From Ruegeria sp. HKCCD4315 (lineage in GTDB: Bacteria; Pseudomonadota; Alphaproteobacteria; Rhodobacterales; Rhodobacteraceae): a stretch of DNA of 64,000 nt. Both the position numbers and the translations under genes were made by a program. Within the stretch, counting starts at the first letter, position 1. Each line of letters begins with the position of its first letter. The stretch is taken from NCBI RefSeq assembly GCF_013112245.1, contig NZ_WVRN01000002.1:558001-622000 (forward strand). Direction: 5' to 3'. Below the pieces are notes generated by a model. It searched no databases. It saw nothing but the letters and a program-made list of their open reading frames with translations, and was not told the origin of the DNA. Below are positions 8,375 through 16,798 of this stretch, piece after piece.

Positions 8375-9987
8375 TGCCCGCTCCGGTAATCTATTTCGAT
8401 CTCGGCAACACACTGGTTTTTGGCCCAACCGGCGACAAGACACCGTTCGCTGATGCCGTTGTAACAATCGAAGCACTTTGGCTGCGCGGTTATCGTATCG
8501 GCCTTTTGTCTGATCAGTCCCCGGGGACGACTATCGCTGATGTCCGTTTGAAGCTTACGGATTATGGTCTGGAGGAGTTTCGCTTCGACGTGATCACCAT
8601 TAGCTCAGAATTTAGTCCACCGATCTACAAACCTGATGCACAGATATTCCAAACCGCGTTGACCAAAGCCGGGCATACATCGGCCAGTAGCCAGACGGTT
8701 TTTGTGACCGAAACACTTGATCACATCGAGGCTGCTCGAACGCTGGGCTGGCGCGCCATTCACAAGCCTTTCGGAACTTCATGCACATCTGCTTCGGGTG
8801 AGTGCATCGAAACGCTGGATGAATTGCTCGATTTGTTTCCGCCGCTGGCTATCGATGTCTTCATGCGCGATAATACCGGAGATGACGGGGATGAACCCTC
8901 CAGTGGCGCATTCTGGAACTCGCCCGATCTGTGGGTCCGCAACCAGAACGATGATGCATTCAGCCATCAGAACCCAATCGCGGGGCAAGACAACTGGTTC
9001 ATGGCAAGAGTTCACAACCGCGGAGTCGGCATCGCGCGCAACGTATTGATATGGCACAAAGTTCAGGAGTGGGCGGGTACTCAGTTCGTATATCCGGATG
9101 ACTATTGGCCTTACACAGCGTTGACCGGCGCACAGGTTGATCCCGGTGAAAGCACTGTCGCAAAGGTGGTTTGGCCCGCGGATCAGGTGCCGGCTGAGGG
9201 CACGCATGCATGCTGGACATCTGCAGCGATCATTAACGGCGACGCGATCGCGACCCCTGCGCATGTCTGGGATTCAAACAACCTTGCCCAGAAAAACCTG
9301 ACGATCATTGAAATGGAAGCGGGCGGCGAAGCTGAAATGATGGTGGCCATCGGCGCTCGTGCCGTGCTGCGGGATCAGTTCACGATACTGGAGTTCTGGC
9401 AATCCAGAAGGGGCCCCAAGCTGGGAGCACATCTGTCAGGTCATGTGCCACGTGCTTTGGCCAATGCAGCAATGCGTGCCAGGAAGATCCAAAGAGACCC
9501 GATTGTGAAAAGACGCCCTTCTCCCGTGTCGCTTCGGTTCATCGACCAGTCCCGTGTTGAGATTCTGGGGGTCGCCTCAAACGATGGGGATGACATGATC
9601 CTTGATCTTGCCCCTGGCTCTCAACTTGACATGCGGGCGAAACAACCTGCAGGTGGGCGTCAGCCGGTGTTTCAACGCCCACTGGCACCGCTGACGGCAC
9701 GTTTGATCGAAACAAAAGACGGCGCGTCTGCGGTTGCCTTTTCTGACCATGACGCCAGTGGGATCGAACTTGGTCTGCGCCCGGGTGAAGTCATCCGCAC
9801 CCGGTTGCGCCTAGTTGCCCCCAAGACAACTCGACCCGGAGACCGAATGGATGTCGATCTGGTGCAGCGTAACGCGGACGGCACCATCGTCGGTGGCATT
9901 ACGGTTTCTATTCGCATTATCGAACGACCCAAAAGAAAGAGCAGAAGGAAGCCCAAATCAACCGGTAAAGGGAGCACCAAGTCATGA
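8374..9987 (+). CDS. HAD-like hydrolase fused to the shared beta modules (cassette gene 2)
   Basis: 537 residues. The N-terminal 155 or so form a HAD-superfamily domain: motif I is YFDLGNTLVF, then a LLSDQS strand (motif II-like), a lysine in PPIYKPDAQIF (motif III) and VFVTETLDHIEAARTLGW (motif IV-like). The residue two after the nucleophilic Asp is Gly instead of Asp, as in YihX-type HADs. Motif IV lacks a clear paired acidic end, so phosphatase activity is uncertain. Residues about 178-312 are module 1 (NSPDLWVRN, GQDNWFMARVHNRG, EGTHACW, NNLAQKNL). The rest is module 2 (QRNADGTIVGGITVSI). No export signal is visible. The start overlaps gene 1 by one base and the stop overlaps gene 3 by four, so expression is probably coupled. 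Confidence 0.68.
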   Translation: MPAPVIYFDLGNTLVFGPTGDKTPFADAVVTIEALWLRGYRIGLLSDQSPGTTIADVRLKLTDYGLEEFRFDVITISSEFSPPIYKPDAQIFQTALTKAGHTSASSQTVFVTETLDHIEAARTLGWRAIHKPFGTSCTSASGECIETLDELLDLFPPLAIDVFMRDNTGDDGDEPSSGAFWNSPDLWVRNQNDDAFSHQNPIAGQDNWFMARVHNRGVGIARNVLIWHKVQEWAGTQFVYPDDYWPYTALTGAQVDPGESTVAKVVWPADQVPAEGTHACWTSAAIINGDAIATPAHVWDSNNLAQKNLTIIEMEAGGEAEMMVAIGARAVLRDQFTILEFWQSRRGPKLGAHLSGHVPRALANAAMRARKIQRDPIVKRRPSPVSLRFIDQSRVEILGVASNDGDDMILDLAPGSQLDMRAKQPAGGRQPVFQRPLAPLTARLIETKDGASAVAFSDHDASGIELGLRPGEVIRTRLRLVAPKTTRPGDRMDVDLVQRNADGTIVGGITVSIRIIERPKRKSRRKPKSTGKGSTKS

Positions 9988-12900
9988 AGGAATTCTACAG
10001 TTCCGACCTTCGCGCACATATTCAAGCTGATGCCAAGGCCAAGGTCCGTGCGATCCGACACTCGGACGAGTATTGGGAAAGCCCAAATCGCACCGGAGGT
10101 GCGCTTGATACCGCGATCGCCTATCTGCGGAGCTTTGCAGATACGTATGAAGTTCCAACCAGACGATTGGACAACGCCAGAACCAAAGTAAGCTATGTCG
10201 ATCCGGTAGAGCAGGGCGAAGAATACCGTCTGGGTGAGGAAAAACACCATTTCGACGCCGGGGTCTTCGGCTTTTATCAGACTGTACACAATTTACCCGT
10301 CTGGCGAAAAGGCATGAAAGTGACAGTAAAACAGGGGCCTAACCGTGTTGTGGCATCCGTTGATACGAGCTTGCGCGATGTTGATGTCACCCTACCGTCA
10401 ACTCGGGTCCTGAATGCCGCACGAAAAGCACTTTTGTCTGCCAATCAGCGAAGTCTCGGCCAGCGCGCCATCAAGGCGAACCAGGATCTCTCACTTCGGG
10501 CAGTTGAAGCCAAAGAGGCAGAAGCCGAAAGCGCGCCGGATGAGGCCAAGTTCCTCACGAAGTTCCTGAAACCTTCAGATGACGGCGAAGCGGCCGCTGT
10601 GTCTCGATCTCGGATTATCAGGGGCAGATTCTGGATTTATCGCTACGACGCGAAACGACGCCTGAGCATGGATGCGCATCAGCACCCTGATCAGGACACT
10701 CACGTGCTTGAGGACCCGCAAGGTGGCGGCGAAGTGCACGGTCATATGCATCTGCCGTTCAAGCTTCCGGCTGTGCCGGACTCGATTCAGCATGGAAAGG
10801 ACTACGTCGTGGCCGAGGTGACCCTTGCGTTGATGCATGGCAGTCACAAGCATATCTGGCGCGTTCTCGTAGAACTTGAAACAAACGCTATTCTTTATGT
10901 TGAGCCCTTCTTCGCAGGTGTGGATGGTCTGGTTTTTGAAAACGACCCGATTACCAAAACCGGAGACACGTCGTTGGACAGCACGTCAGACTCGATGACG
11001 CTCAATCCTCATCGCGACGATGTGGTCTTGCAAAATCTGGATGCGCCAAGCGGGGGCAATCAGAACCTGTCCGGAACCTGGGCCTTTGTCGGTCAGGAAG
11101 AGGGTGCGAATATTGCGCCGCCCGTGGAAAGCAGCGGCACGGATTTCGATTACGATGTGCGTACCAACAATTTTGCTTCGACCAGCGGGTATTTCCACGT
11201 CGACCGGATATTCCGGACTATTGAGGACCTCGGTTTCAATGTGACCACTTATATGGCCAACACCAATTTCCCGGTCCCCGTCGATATTCGCTGTTTCAAT
11301 AACGTAAATGCCCATTGTGTCGGTGATGGTATGGGGGGGATTGATCATGTCGGCTATGGCTTGATGGACACAACGGATACCGCCAATCCTTTGGGCCGCG
11401 CCTGCGATCCTCGGGTTCACCTGCATGAAGTTCTCGGCCATGGCATTCTCTATGAAGCGGTCGATAGCGCCAATATGAATTTCACGCACAGCGCCGGTGA
11501 CTCGCTGTCTCTGATTTATTTCGATCCCGACAGTCAATGCTGGGGCGTTGATGGAACACCCGTCAACAAACCGGGCGATTTGCGCTTTACCTACGTGCCG
11601 TGGCACCCGTCGCTGGACCGCCGCGCCGATAGGGATGTGGCGGCCGGTTGGGCCTGGGGTGGATCGCGCGACAATTCAGGCTACGGGTCAGAAGAAATAC
11701 TGTTGACCACGCTCTTCAACTTCTATCGCTCAATTGGCGGAGATCATCCAAATCTGGGTCGCCGCCAGTTCGCATCGCGTATGGCGATGTACCTGATCAT
11801 CCGCGCGATTGGTGATCTGACGCCTGCGACTGACCCCGACTACGCGAGAGATTTCGCCGCCCAGATGATGACAACCGATCAGCTGAACTGGACGTCAGAA
11901 GGAGTCTTCGGCGGTGCTTATTCCAAGGTCGTCCGGTGGGTTTTTGAACAACAGGGTGAATACCAAACACCGCTGATCACAAATGCCACCAGCGGTAGTG
12001 TAACCACTGCAGGTGATCCGCCTGAATTTGATGTGTATATCGATGACGGTCGGGCCGGTGGATACGAATTCCAGCGTGTCCATTGGGCGTGTCCCAACGT
12101 TTGGAACCGGCGCGATCCCGATGGCATCCACAGCCACCAAGAGGCCGCTCTTGGTGAGACAAACTACATGTATTGCAAGGTCAAGAACCGGGGCACCTCG
12201 CAAGCACAAAATGTCGTTGTTCGGGGATTCCACACCAAACCGGGTGCCGGATTGAATTGGCCAGCGGATTTCGATCCGCTAACCACAGCGCAATTGCCTG
12301 TCGGTACATTAGATCCGAATGACTCCGAAGAAGTTCTGGTTGGCCCCTTCGAGTGGACGCCTAACGTAAATACGCACGGTCATGATTGTGTTCTGATGGT
12401 TGTCAGTTCGGATGGCGATCCAGCCAATATCGACAATTTTACCGCAGGCGAAACAATCCCCGAATGGCGGCTTGTCCCCAATGACAATAACGTCGCTCAG
12501 CGCAACGTGAATCTCGTACCCGGCGGAGGCGGCGAGGATGGGCTAATGGCTGGTTTGAGTGGGATCAGCTTCTTTGTCGGCAACCCCAACCCTGCTCGCG
12601 GGCGGTTTACTTTTGACATCACCCTTCCCCGTATACTGCGCAAACTGGGCTGGCGTCTGGAGATCGAGGGTCTTCGCGAAGGGGTGGTTCTCAAGTCCGG
12701 TGAACGGCGCGAGGTATTCCTGAAGCTACATCCCGGCAATAACTTTACCGCCGACGAAATCGAGGCGATTAAAGACCGCGACATACGAATTGAAGTCCTG
12801 CATGATGACAATTCGGTCGGCGGAATGACCTATCGGCTGGACCCATCGATCAAACGTCCCTTCAACGATTTGAAAGACAAGCGCCCAGGTTCACGCGCCG

Positions 12901-13034
12901 GTGGCAAACCTGACGACTGTACCGACCAGGCCCAAAAATTGGCCGATTGTCTGGGAATCAAACAGGATATCGATGGCGTGTGCGTCAAAGAGATTGTCCT
13001 GGGCTTGAAGGTCAAAGGGAGTGACTGCTGTTAA
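9984..13034 (+). CDS. Large HEXXXH protein with propeptide-like N-terminus and shared beta modules (cassette gene 3)
   Basis: 1016 residues, ATGA overlap with gene 2. Residues about 60-130 (GVFGFYQTVHNLPVWRKGMK and following) resemble the FTP/PepSY propeptide fold of fungalysin and thermolysin precursors. The putative metal site is HEVLGH at 481-486, followed by His502 in THSAGDS. A conserved-looking stretch then runs VAAGWAWGG, YGSEEILLTTLFNFYRSIGG. HEXXXH is the pattern of family M49 (HELLGH), yet the rest does not look like dipeptidyl peptidase III. Residues about 698-845 are module 1 (CPNVWNRRDPDG, VKNRGTSQAQNV, NTHGHDC, NNVAQRNV) and 850-960 module 2 (SVGGMTYR). The last 50 residues are Cys-containing. 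No signal peptide is visible. A metallopeptidase is the best guess, not proven. Confidence 0.65.
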   Translation: MKEFYSSDLRAHIQADAKAKVRAIRHSDEYWESPNRTGGALDTAIAYLRSFADTYEVPTRRLDNARTKVSYVDPVEQGEEYRLGEEKHHFDAGVFGFYQTVHNLPVWRKGMKVTVKQGPNRVVASVDTSLRDVDVTLPSTRVLNAARKALLSANQRSLGQRAIKANQDLSLRAVEAKEAEAESAPDEAKFLTKFLKPSDDGEAAAVSRSRIIRGRFWIYRYDAKRRLSMDAHQHPDQDTHVLEDPQGGGEVHGHMHLPFKLPAVPDSIQHGKDYVVAEVTLALMHGSHKHIWRVLVELETNAILYVEPFFAGVDGLVFENDPITKTGDTSLDSTSDSMTLNPHRDDVVLQNLDAPSGGNQNLSGTWAFVGQEEGANIAPPVESSGTDFDYDVRTNNFASTSGYFHVDRIFRTIEDLGFNVTTYMANTNFPVPVDIRCFNNVNAHCVGDGMGGIDHVGYGLMDTTDTANPLGRACDPRVHLHEVLGHGILYEAVDSANMNFTHSAGDSLSLIYFDPDSQCWGVDGTPVNKPGDLRFTYVPWHPSLDRRADRDVAAGWAWGGSRDNSGYGSEEILLTTLFNFYRSIGGDHPNLGRRQFASRMAMYLIIRAIGDLTPATDPDYARDFAAQMMTTDQLNWTSEGVFGGAYSKVVRWVFEQQGEYQTPLITNATSGSVTTAGDPPEFDVYIDDGRAGGYEFQRVHWACPNVWNRRDPDGIHSHQEAALGETNYMYCKVKNRGTSQAQNVVVRGFHTKPGAGLNWPADFDPLTTAQLPVGTLDPNDSEEVLVGPFEWTPNVNTHGHDCVLMVVSSDGDPANIDNFTAGETIPEWRLVPNDNNVAQRNVNLVPGGGGEDGLMAGLSGISFFVGNPNPARGRFTFDITLPRILRKLGWRLEIEGLREGVVLKSGERREVFLKLHPGNNFTADEIEAIKDRDIRIEVLHDDNSVGGMTYRLDPSIKRPFNDLKDKRPGSRAGGKPDDCTDQAQKLADCLGIKQDIDGVCVKEIVLGLKVKGSDCC

Positions 13035-13250
13035 GTCAGTCCGTCTTGGCTTGAACTGAATATCGCAGAAGGTTTGTGCGACCCGTTTGTGGCGGGATGT
13101 GGGGCGTCTGCCGTCGTTACAATCTGCTGTGGCGCGGTCTTCAGTTCGCCACTTCTCCAAGTTTCCTGTTGACCTTGAGTTTCTCGAGGCCGGTATCTCC
13201 AAGAAAACAGGACGAAATCCGTTGTGCGTATTTCAGTAGCCGCGTCCCGG

Positions 13251-14069
13251 GGTTCTGTTGCAAAGTTTTGACCATTGACGGTCATGGATGTAGGGAGCGA
13301 ATAGCTCGCTCTAATTTATGGTCGAAAGCTGGTTCATGATCTCGTTCAAAGGCGCACAATATCCAAGGGACGTCATCCTGTTCGCGGTCTTCTTCTATGT
13401 TCGGTATGGCGTGTCATATCGTGATCTGGAAGAAATCATGCATGAGCGAGGCGTTGCGGTGGATCACACTACGCTGAACCGCTGGGTGTCACGGTATGCA
13501 GGCGCAATCGCTGAAGCGGCGCGTCGTCGAAAGGGACCGTGCGACCGCTCCTGGAGAATGGACGAGACTTACATCAAGGTGAAAGGCAATTGGGTCTATC
13601 TCTATCGGGCCGTCGACAAGCACGGCAAGACGCTTGATTTTATGCTTTCCCAGCGTCGAAACAAACCCGCCGCCACCAAATTCTTCGGCCGGATGCTGGA
13701 GGTAAACGGCCTTCCGAGAAAGATTGTCATCGACAAAAGCGGAGCTAACGCGGCTGGCATCAAGGCCATAAACAAGATGTTGAAAGGGTTTGGTTGCCCC
13801 ATCCCGATAGAGATGGTCAGGCAGAAATATCTGAACAACATCGTAGAACAGGACCATCGTTTCATCAAAAGACGAACACGCCCGATGCTCGGCTTCAAGT
13901 CCTTTGCATCTGCATCCGCAACTATTGCAGGGATCGAAGTGTCGCACATGATCCGCAAAGGTCAGTTCACGCCTGGAATCTGTCCGTTCCGTCAATTTGC
14001 GGAATTGGCTGCTTAACCCGCAGGGGCAGCGCGGTACCTGCACTCAGCAAGAAATTTTGCAACAGAACC
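13251..14069 (+). mobile_element. IS6-family insertion sequence, copy 2 (complete)
   Basis: An 819-bp element bounded by perfect 14-bp inverted repeats (GGTTCTGTTGCAAA). It faces the opposite way from the copy at 5.0 kb, so the pair brackets the three-gene cassette in a tail-out arrangement. Flanking octamers (CGTCCCGG on the left, AAACGGAT on the right) differ, so no target duplication is seen. Its right end abuts a direct repeat that recurs at 24.8 kb. Confidence 0.88.
13336..14016 (+). CDS. IS6-family DDE transposase (copy 2)
   Basis: 226-residue intact transposase with the same DDE layout as copy 1: WRMDETYIKVKG, KIVIDKSGAN, VEQDHRFIKRR. The ATG at 13336 (MISFKGAQYP) aligns with the start of copy 1; an in-frame ATG at 13318 would add six residues. 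Scattered replacements relative to copy 1 show that these are not recent duplicates of one another, which argues against a freshly formed compound transposon. Confidence 0.9.
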   Translation: MISFKGAQYPRDVILFAVFFYVRYGVSYRDLEEIMHERGVAVDHTTLNRWVSRYAGAIAEAARRRKGPCDRSWRMDETYIKVKGNWVYLYRAVDKHGKTLDFMLSQRRNKPAATKFFGRMLEVNGLPRKIVIDKSGANAAGIKAINKMLKGFGCPIPIEMVRQKYLNNIVEQDHRFIKRRTRPMLGFKSFASASATIAGIEVSHMIRKGQFTPGICPFRQFAELAA

Positions 14070-14201
14070 AAACGGATGTACAGCATCACCGCAAGGCAGA
14101 TGATCTCGGGCCTGGTTTTAAAGTATTTGAAAAAGGCAGGTCTGGTCATGAGCAAAAGCTTCGCAACACCCCTAACCCGCTCAAGCAATGTTCTTCTGAC
14201 A
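14070..14201. repeat. Direct repeat A flanking the Tad block
   Basis: About 130 bp beginning AAACGGATGTACAGCATCAC and ending TTCTTCTGACA, with a diverged copy at 24788-24921 in the same orientation. By eye they agree at roughly four positions in five, with one-base indels. This copy starts exactly where IS6 copy 2 ends. Neither copy encodes a recognisable protein. Its association with IS6-type elements at both sites suggests a recombination scar or the remnant of a larger element. Confidence 0.7.
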
Positions 14202-15014
14202 CGAACCTCCTCGAGCCTCGAAGGTTCGATTGAGAAGATGGAGAAGTTCGACTTGGTTGGAAGCACCTGTTTTCGAGAATATTGAGCTAAGGTGTGAACG
14301 AACAGTAGCCGGGCCCACCGAAAGATTTTCAGAGATAAACTTTACGGTCATTCCTTCCCTCAGCATCGCACACACCCGGAACTCGCTCCTACTAAGAGCC
14401 GCTGGATTTTGAGGATCAAGGATGGGAACATTTTCGTCGCCACTTCCGCCGACAAGCCGATGGCTTCTGGGACGCTCAGTTCGGGCTGAAATCATACCCG
14501 GCAAGCGGTTTCTCCACCCATTTGAAAGTGTGGAAGTCAAAATCGCTAATAAATCGAGATCCGAGCACAACGGGCTGACACTGTAATGCAGTTCTATGAA
14601 GTCGATATGTGTTTCGTATTTCTCAAGCGGAATTACAATGACTTCAACCAATCCTTCAGGCTTATGATACTCATAGCGTGACTTCGGCTCGGTGCCGGAC
14701 AGCATAGTGTCCGTCAATTTCCAGACTGACCCTTGCTTTGCTGTTGAAATGATTGCCCCAAAAATCAACTCCGCTTGAGTTTGAGGCTGCGAAGGCCATA
14801 TTTTTCCCTGCTGGATACAGCAACGCGCAATATGTTTTATTTTCCGCTCATTTTTCGAAGCTCTAACAACCAATAGTGCATCAGCATTTAACAAATGCAT
14901 CAACATTTTTGCTGCCTTCAAAAGAGATCCATTATTGTTTACGGCCTTTGTCCACTCCATTACGAAGTCAAAGCTTTTCTTCGCATGAGCACTCTTAAAA
15001 AAACTGACACTCAT
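14181..15014 (-). CDS. LuxR-family transcriptional regulator
   Basis: 277 residues. The C-terminal LuxR/GerE helix-turn-helix lies at about 208-255 (LSRSEFRVCAMLREGMTVKF, then LSVGPATVRSHLSSIFSKTG). The N-terminal 180 residues are an unrecognised sensor-like region with no receiver-domain aspartate pattern and no clear acyl-homoserine-lactone pocket signature. It is divergent from the Tad operon across a 505-bp AT-rich spacer, so it is the natural candidate regulator of pilus expression (inference). The start at 15014 (MSVSFFKS) has no strong ribosome binding site. The 3' end overlaps the edge of direct repeat A by about 20 bp. Confidence 0.78.
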   Translation of the reverse strand: MSVSFFKSAHAKKSFDFVMEWTKAVNNNGSLLKAAKMLMHLLNADALLVVRASKNERKIKHIARCCIQQGKIWPSQPQTQAELIFGAIISTAKQGSVWKLTDTMLSGTEPKSRYEYHKPEGLVEVIVIPLEKYETHIDFIELHYSVSPLCSDLDLLAILTSTLSNGWRNRLPGMISARTERPRSHRLVGGSGDENVPILDPQNPAALSRSEFRVCAMLREGMTVKFISENLSVGPATVRSHLSSIFSKTGASNQVELLHLLNRTFEARGGSCQKNIA

Positions 15015-15519
15015 AACTCACAACCAGGTTAGACAATATTACGTCGAACAGAACACTTCCGAACTATGGTCTCAAACTTGTTCCACTGGTGGTGCTTCAT
15101 CAAACGATTTAACAAAATCGACGTAACCACCCCTCCAGTCGAATAAGGAAAAATCACTTATAACTATCTAATTTAATGTATTTTATTATTTTCCCCTCTC
15201 AAAAAAATGAGCTCATCTGAAAAAATCAAAAGCTGCAAAATTGGCACTCAATCAGTTCACAGTTCCAGCATCATCCACCCAATTGTTTACGAACCAAACG
15301 ATTCCCTCATACATTAATTACTCGTTAATTTTCGGTTAATCATTATCATCCTTGAGTTGAAGTTTTTATAACTTTAACTTTTCTTGATTGTATTTTTTAT
15401 ATCTTTGAATGAAGGCTACCTACTTCTCAATCGATATTCTGATTCCAAGCTAATGCATTTTGCCAAGCTTACGTTGCAATTCCATGCAGCGGTGAAACCA
15501 AGTTAACCTTTTGGGGGAA
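15015..15519. promoter_or_regulatory. AT-rich divergent intergenic region between luxR-type gene and flp
   Basis: No gene is seen in these 505 bp. The stretch is markedly AT-rich with runs of T and A (15160-15200, 15360-15410) and must hold the promoters for both the regulator (leftward) and the Tad operon (rightward). I could not assign a specific -35/-10 pair or operator with confidence. The last bases, GGGGGAA, are the flp ribosome binding site. Confidence 0.5.
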
Positions 15520-15699
15520 ATGATGATCAAGTTTATGAAGAATTTTGCCAAGAATGAAAGTGGCGCGGCGATTGTCGAATACGGCCTAGCTCTTTTGGTG
15601 GTCGCATCGATTGCAGTCGGAGCATTCTCGTACTTGGGCACTACTACCAATACAAATGTGACCGGTGCCTGCGCCGCCTTGGGCAGCGCAACCTGCTGA
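15520..15699 (+). CDS. flp: Flp-type pilin (Tad major pilin)
   Basis: 59-residue type IVb prepilin. Short positive leader (MMIKFMKNFAKNESG) followed by the cleavage/assembly motif AAIVEYGLALLVVASIAVGA: processing after Gly15, with Glu as the fifth residue of the mature form and the following Tyr characteristic of Flp pilins. The mature peptide would be only 44 residues and ends in GACAALGSATC, with two cysteines that could form a disulphide. The start is the ATG at 15520, or 15523, behind GGGGGAA; an in-frame TTG at 15511 is less likely. It is the first gene of the Tad operon. Confidence 0.9.
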   Translation: MMIKFMKNFAKNESGAAIVEYGLALLVVASIAVGAFSYLGTTTNTNVTGACAALGSATC

Positions 15700-15714
15700 A
15701 CGAAAATCGTTCAG
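15696..15714 (+). terminator. Stem-loop overlapping the flp stop codon
   Basis: Perfect 8-bp stem CTGAACGA/TCGTTCAG with a 3-base loop, placed across the flp TGA. There is no following T-run, so it is more likely an mRNA-stabilising or processing structure than an intrinsic terminator. Confidence 0.55.
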
Positions 15715-15724
15715 AAAATAACAG

Positions 15725-15761
15725 AACTCTGCGCCTCACAACAATGTGGCGGCGCAGAGTT
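15725..15761 (+). terminator. Strong stem-loop between flp and cpaB
   Basis: Perfect 11-bp GC-rich stem AACTCTGCGCC/GGCGCAGAGTT with a 15-base loop, 10 bp after the previous hairpin. No T-run follows. The position, directly after an abundant-product gene and before the low-abundance assembly genes, fits partial termination or protection of a short flp transcript. Confidence 0.6.
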
Positions 15762-15830
15762 GACCGCCAGGAATTTCGCAAGACAGGAAACCGAAGTTCC
15801 GTATTTACAGCGTAACTTTTGGAGAGAGAT

Positions 15831-16790
15831 ATGCGTATCAGACCAGTCATTTCTACACTGTTTGGAATAGCGATAGCTTCCGGTTCCGTTTACCTGGCGA
15901 AGGATCATATTCAGTTCAAGACCAACACCGCTGGAGTATCGTCTGATGCAGACCTGGTTGAAATTTATGTAGCCCGGTCGGAAATCGCCTTTGGTCAAAC
16001 GATTGAATCTCATCACGTGACGCTTCACCCCTGGCCGCGTGAAGCCCTTCCGGCCGGAGTTTTCACGGACATTGATGTCCTTGTTCCCGACAATCGTCGC
16101 CAACTGCGTCGAGCCAAGGGTCGGTTCTACCCCGGCGAGGTAATGCTTCTTTCAAAGGTTTCAAACTTTGGAGAAAAAGTCACCTTAGTTCAGAAGCTGG
16201 GCGAAAACACACGCGCAATGGCGATCGAAGTCGATGCTGTAACTGCCGTAGGTGGGTTTGTTACCCCGGGAGATCATGTCGACATCGTTTTGACACAAGG
16301 TGCGAAGCAGGAACTACGCGCAGTAACCATTTTACAGAACATCCGGGTTATTGGCGTAGATCAGCAGTCTGAAGAGCTCAGTGACCAGCCTGAGATCGCC
16401 CGAACGATAACAGTTGAGGTGACACCTCAGCAAGGGCAACGCCTAGCTTTAGCACAAAAAGCTGGAACGCTGAGCCTCACACTAAGAACTCTGGACAGTG
16501 TTGAAGACGAGCCCATGGAAATGGTTCGCCTGCGCGATCTTTTGCAAGAAGAAGGACCAGTGGAAAAGGTTGAAGCCCAACCCACTGTAAAATTGCGCCG
16601 GGGCACCGAGACCGAAGTTGTGACTATTCAAAGACAGCGCGATGAGACTGAAGAAAACATAGAGGCGGATCCTGCTACGGAACTGGAGCCCAACACCCAA
16701 AAGGATGTTCGTCTTACACCAGCGTCCGCGACACCGCGGGTCAAACCTCGCACCCGGCCGGTAAAAATCAGCCAGGCACCCAGTCAATAA
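15831..16790 (+). CDS. cpaB: Tad pilus assembly protein CpaB/RcpC
   Basis: 319 residues. N-terminal membrane anchor (about 4-22), then an SAF-type domain (about 44-110: ARSEIAFGQTIESHHVTLHP) and the RcpC segment AMAIEVDAVTAVGGFVTPGD followed by HVDIVLT, typical of CpaB. The C-terminal third is charged and low-complexity (Glu/Thr/Pro/Arg rich). In Tad systems this periplasmic protein works with the outer-membrane secretin, which is missing from this locus. The start is the ATG at 15831 (MRIRPVIS), preceded by TTGGAGAGAG; an in-frame TTG upstream is rejected. Confidence 0.88.
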   Translation: MRIRPVISTLFGIAIASGSVYLAKDHIQFKTNTAGVSSDADLVEIYVARSEIAFGQTIESHHVTLHPWPREALPAGVFTDIDVLVPDNRRQLRRAKGRFYPGEVMLLSKVSNFGEKVTLVQKLGENTRAMAIEVDAVTAVGGFVTPGDHVDIVLTQGAKQELRAVTILQNIRVIGVDQQSEELSDQPEIARTITVEVTPQQGQRLALAQKAGTLSLTLRTLDSVEDEPMEMVRLRDLLQEEGPVEKVEAQPTVKLRRGTETEVVTIQRQRDETEENIEADPATELEPNTQKDVRLTPASATPRVKPRTRPVKISQAPSQ

Positions 16791-16798
16791 GTACCGTC

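Noticed and set aside
5043..14069. Standard compound transposon made by two IS6 copies
   Set aside because: The copies are only about 80% identical and neither flank shows a target duplication, so recent joint transposition is not supported.
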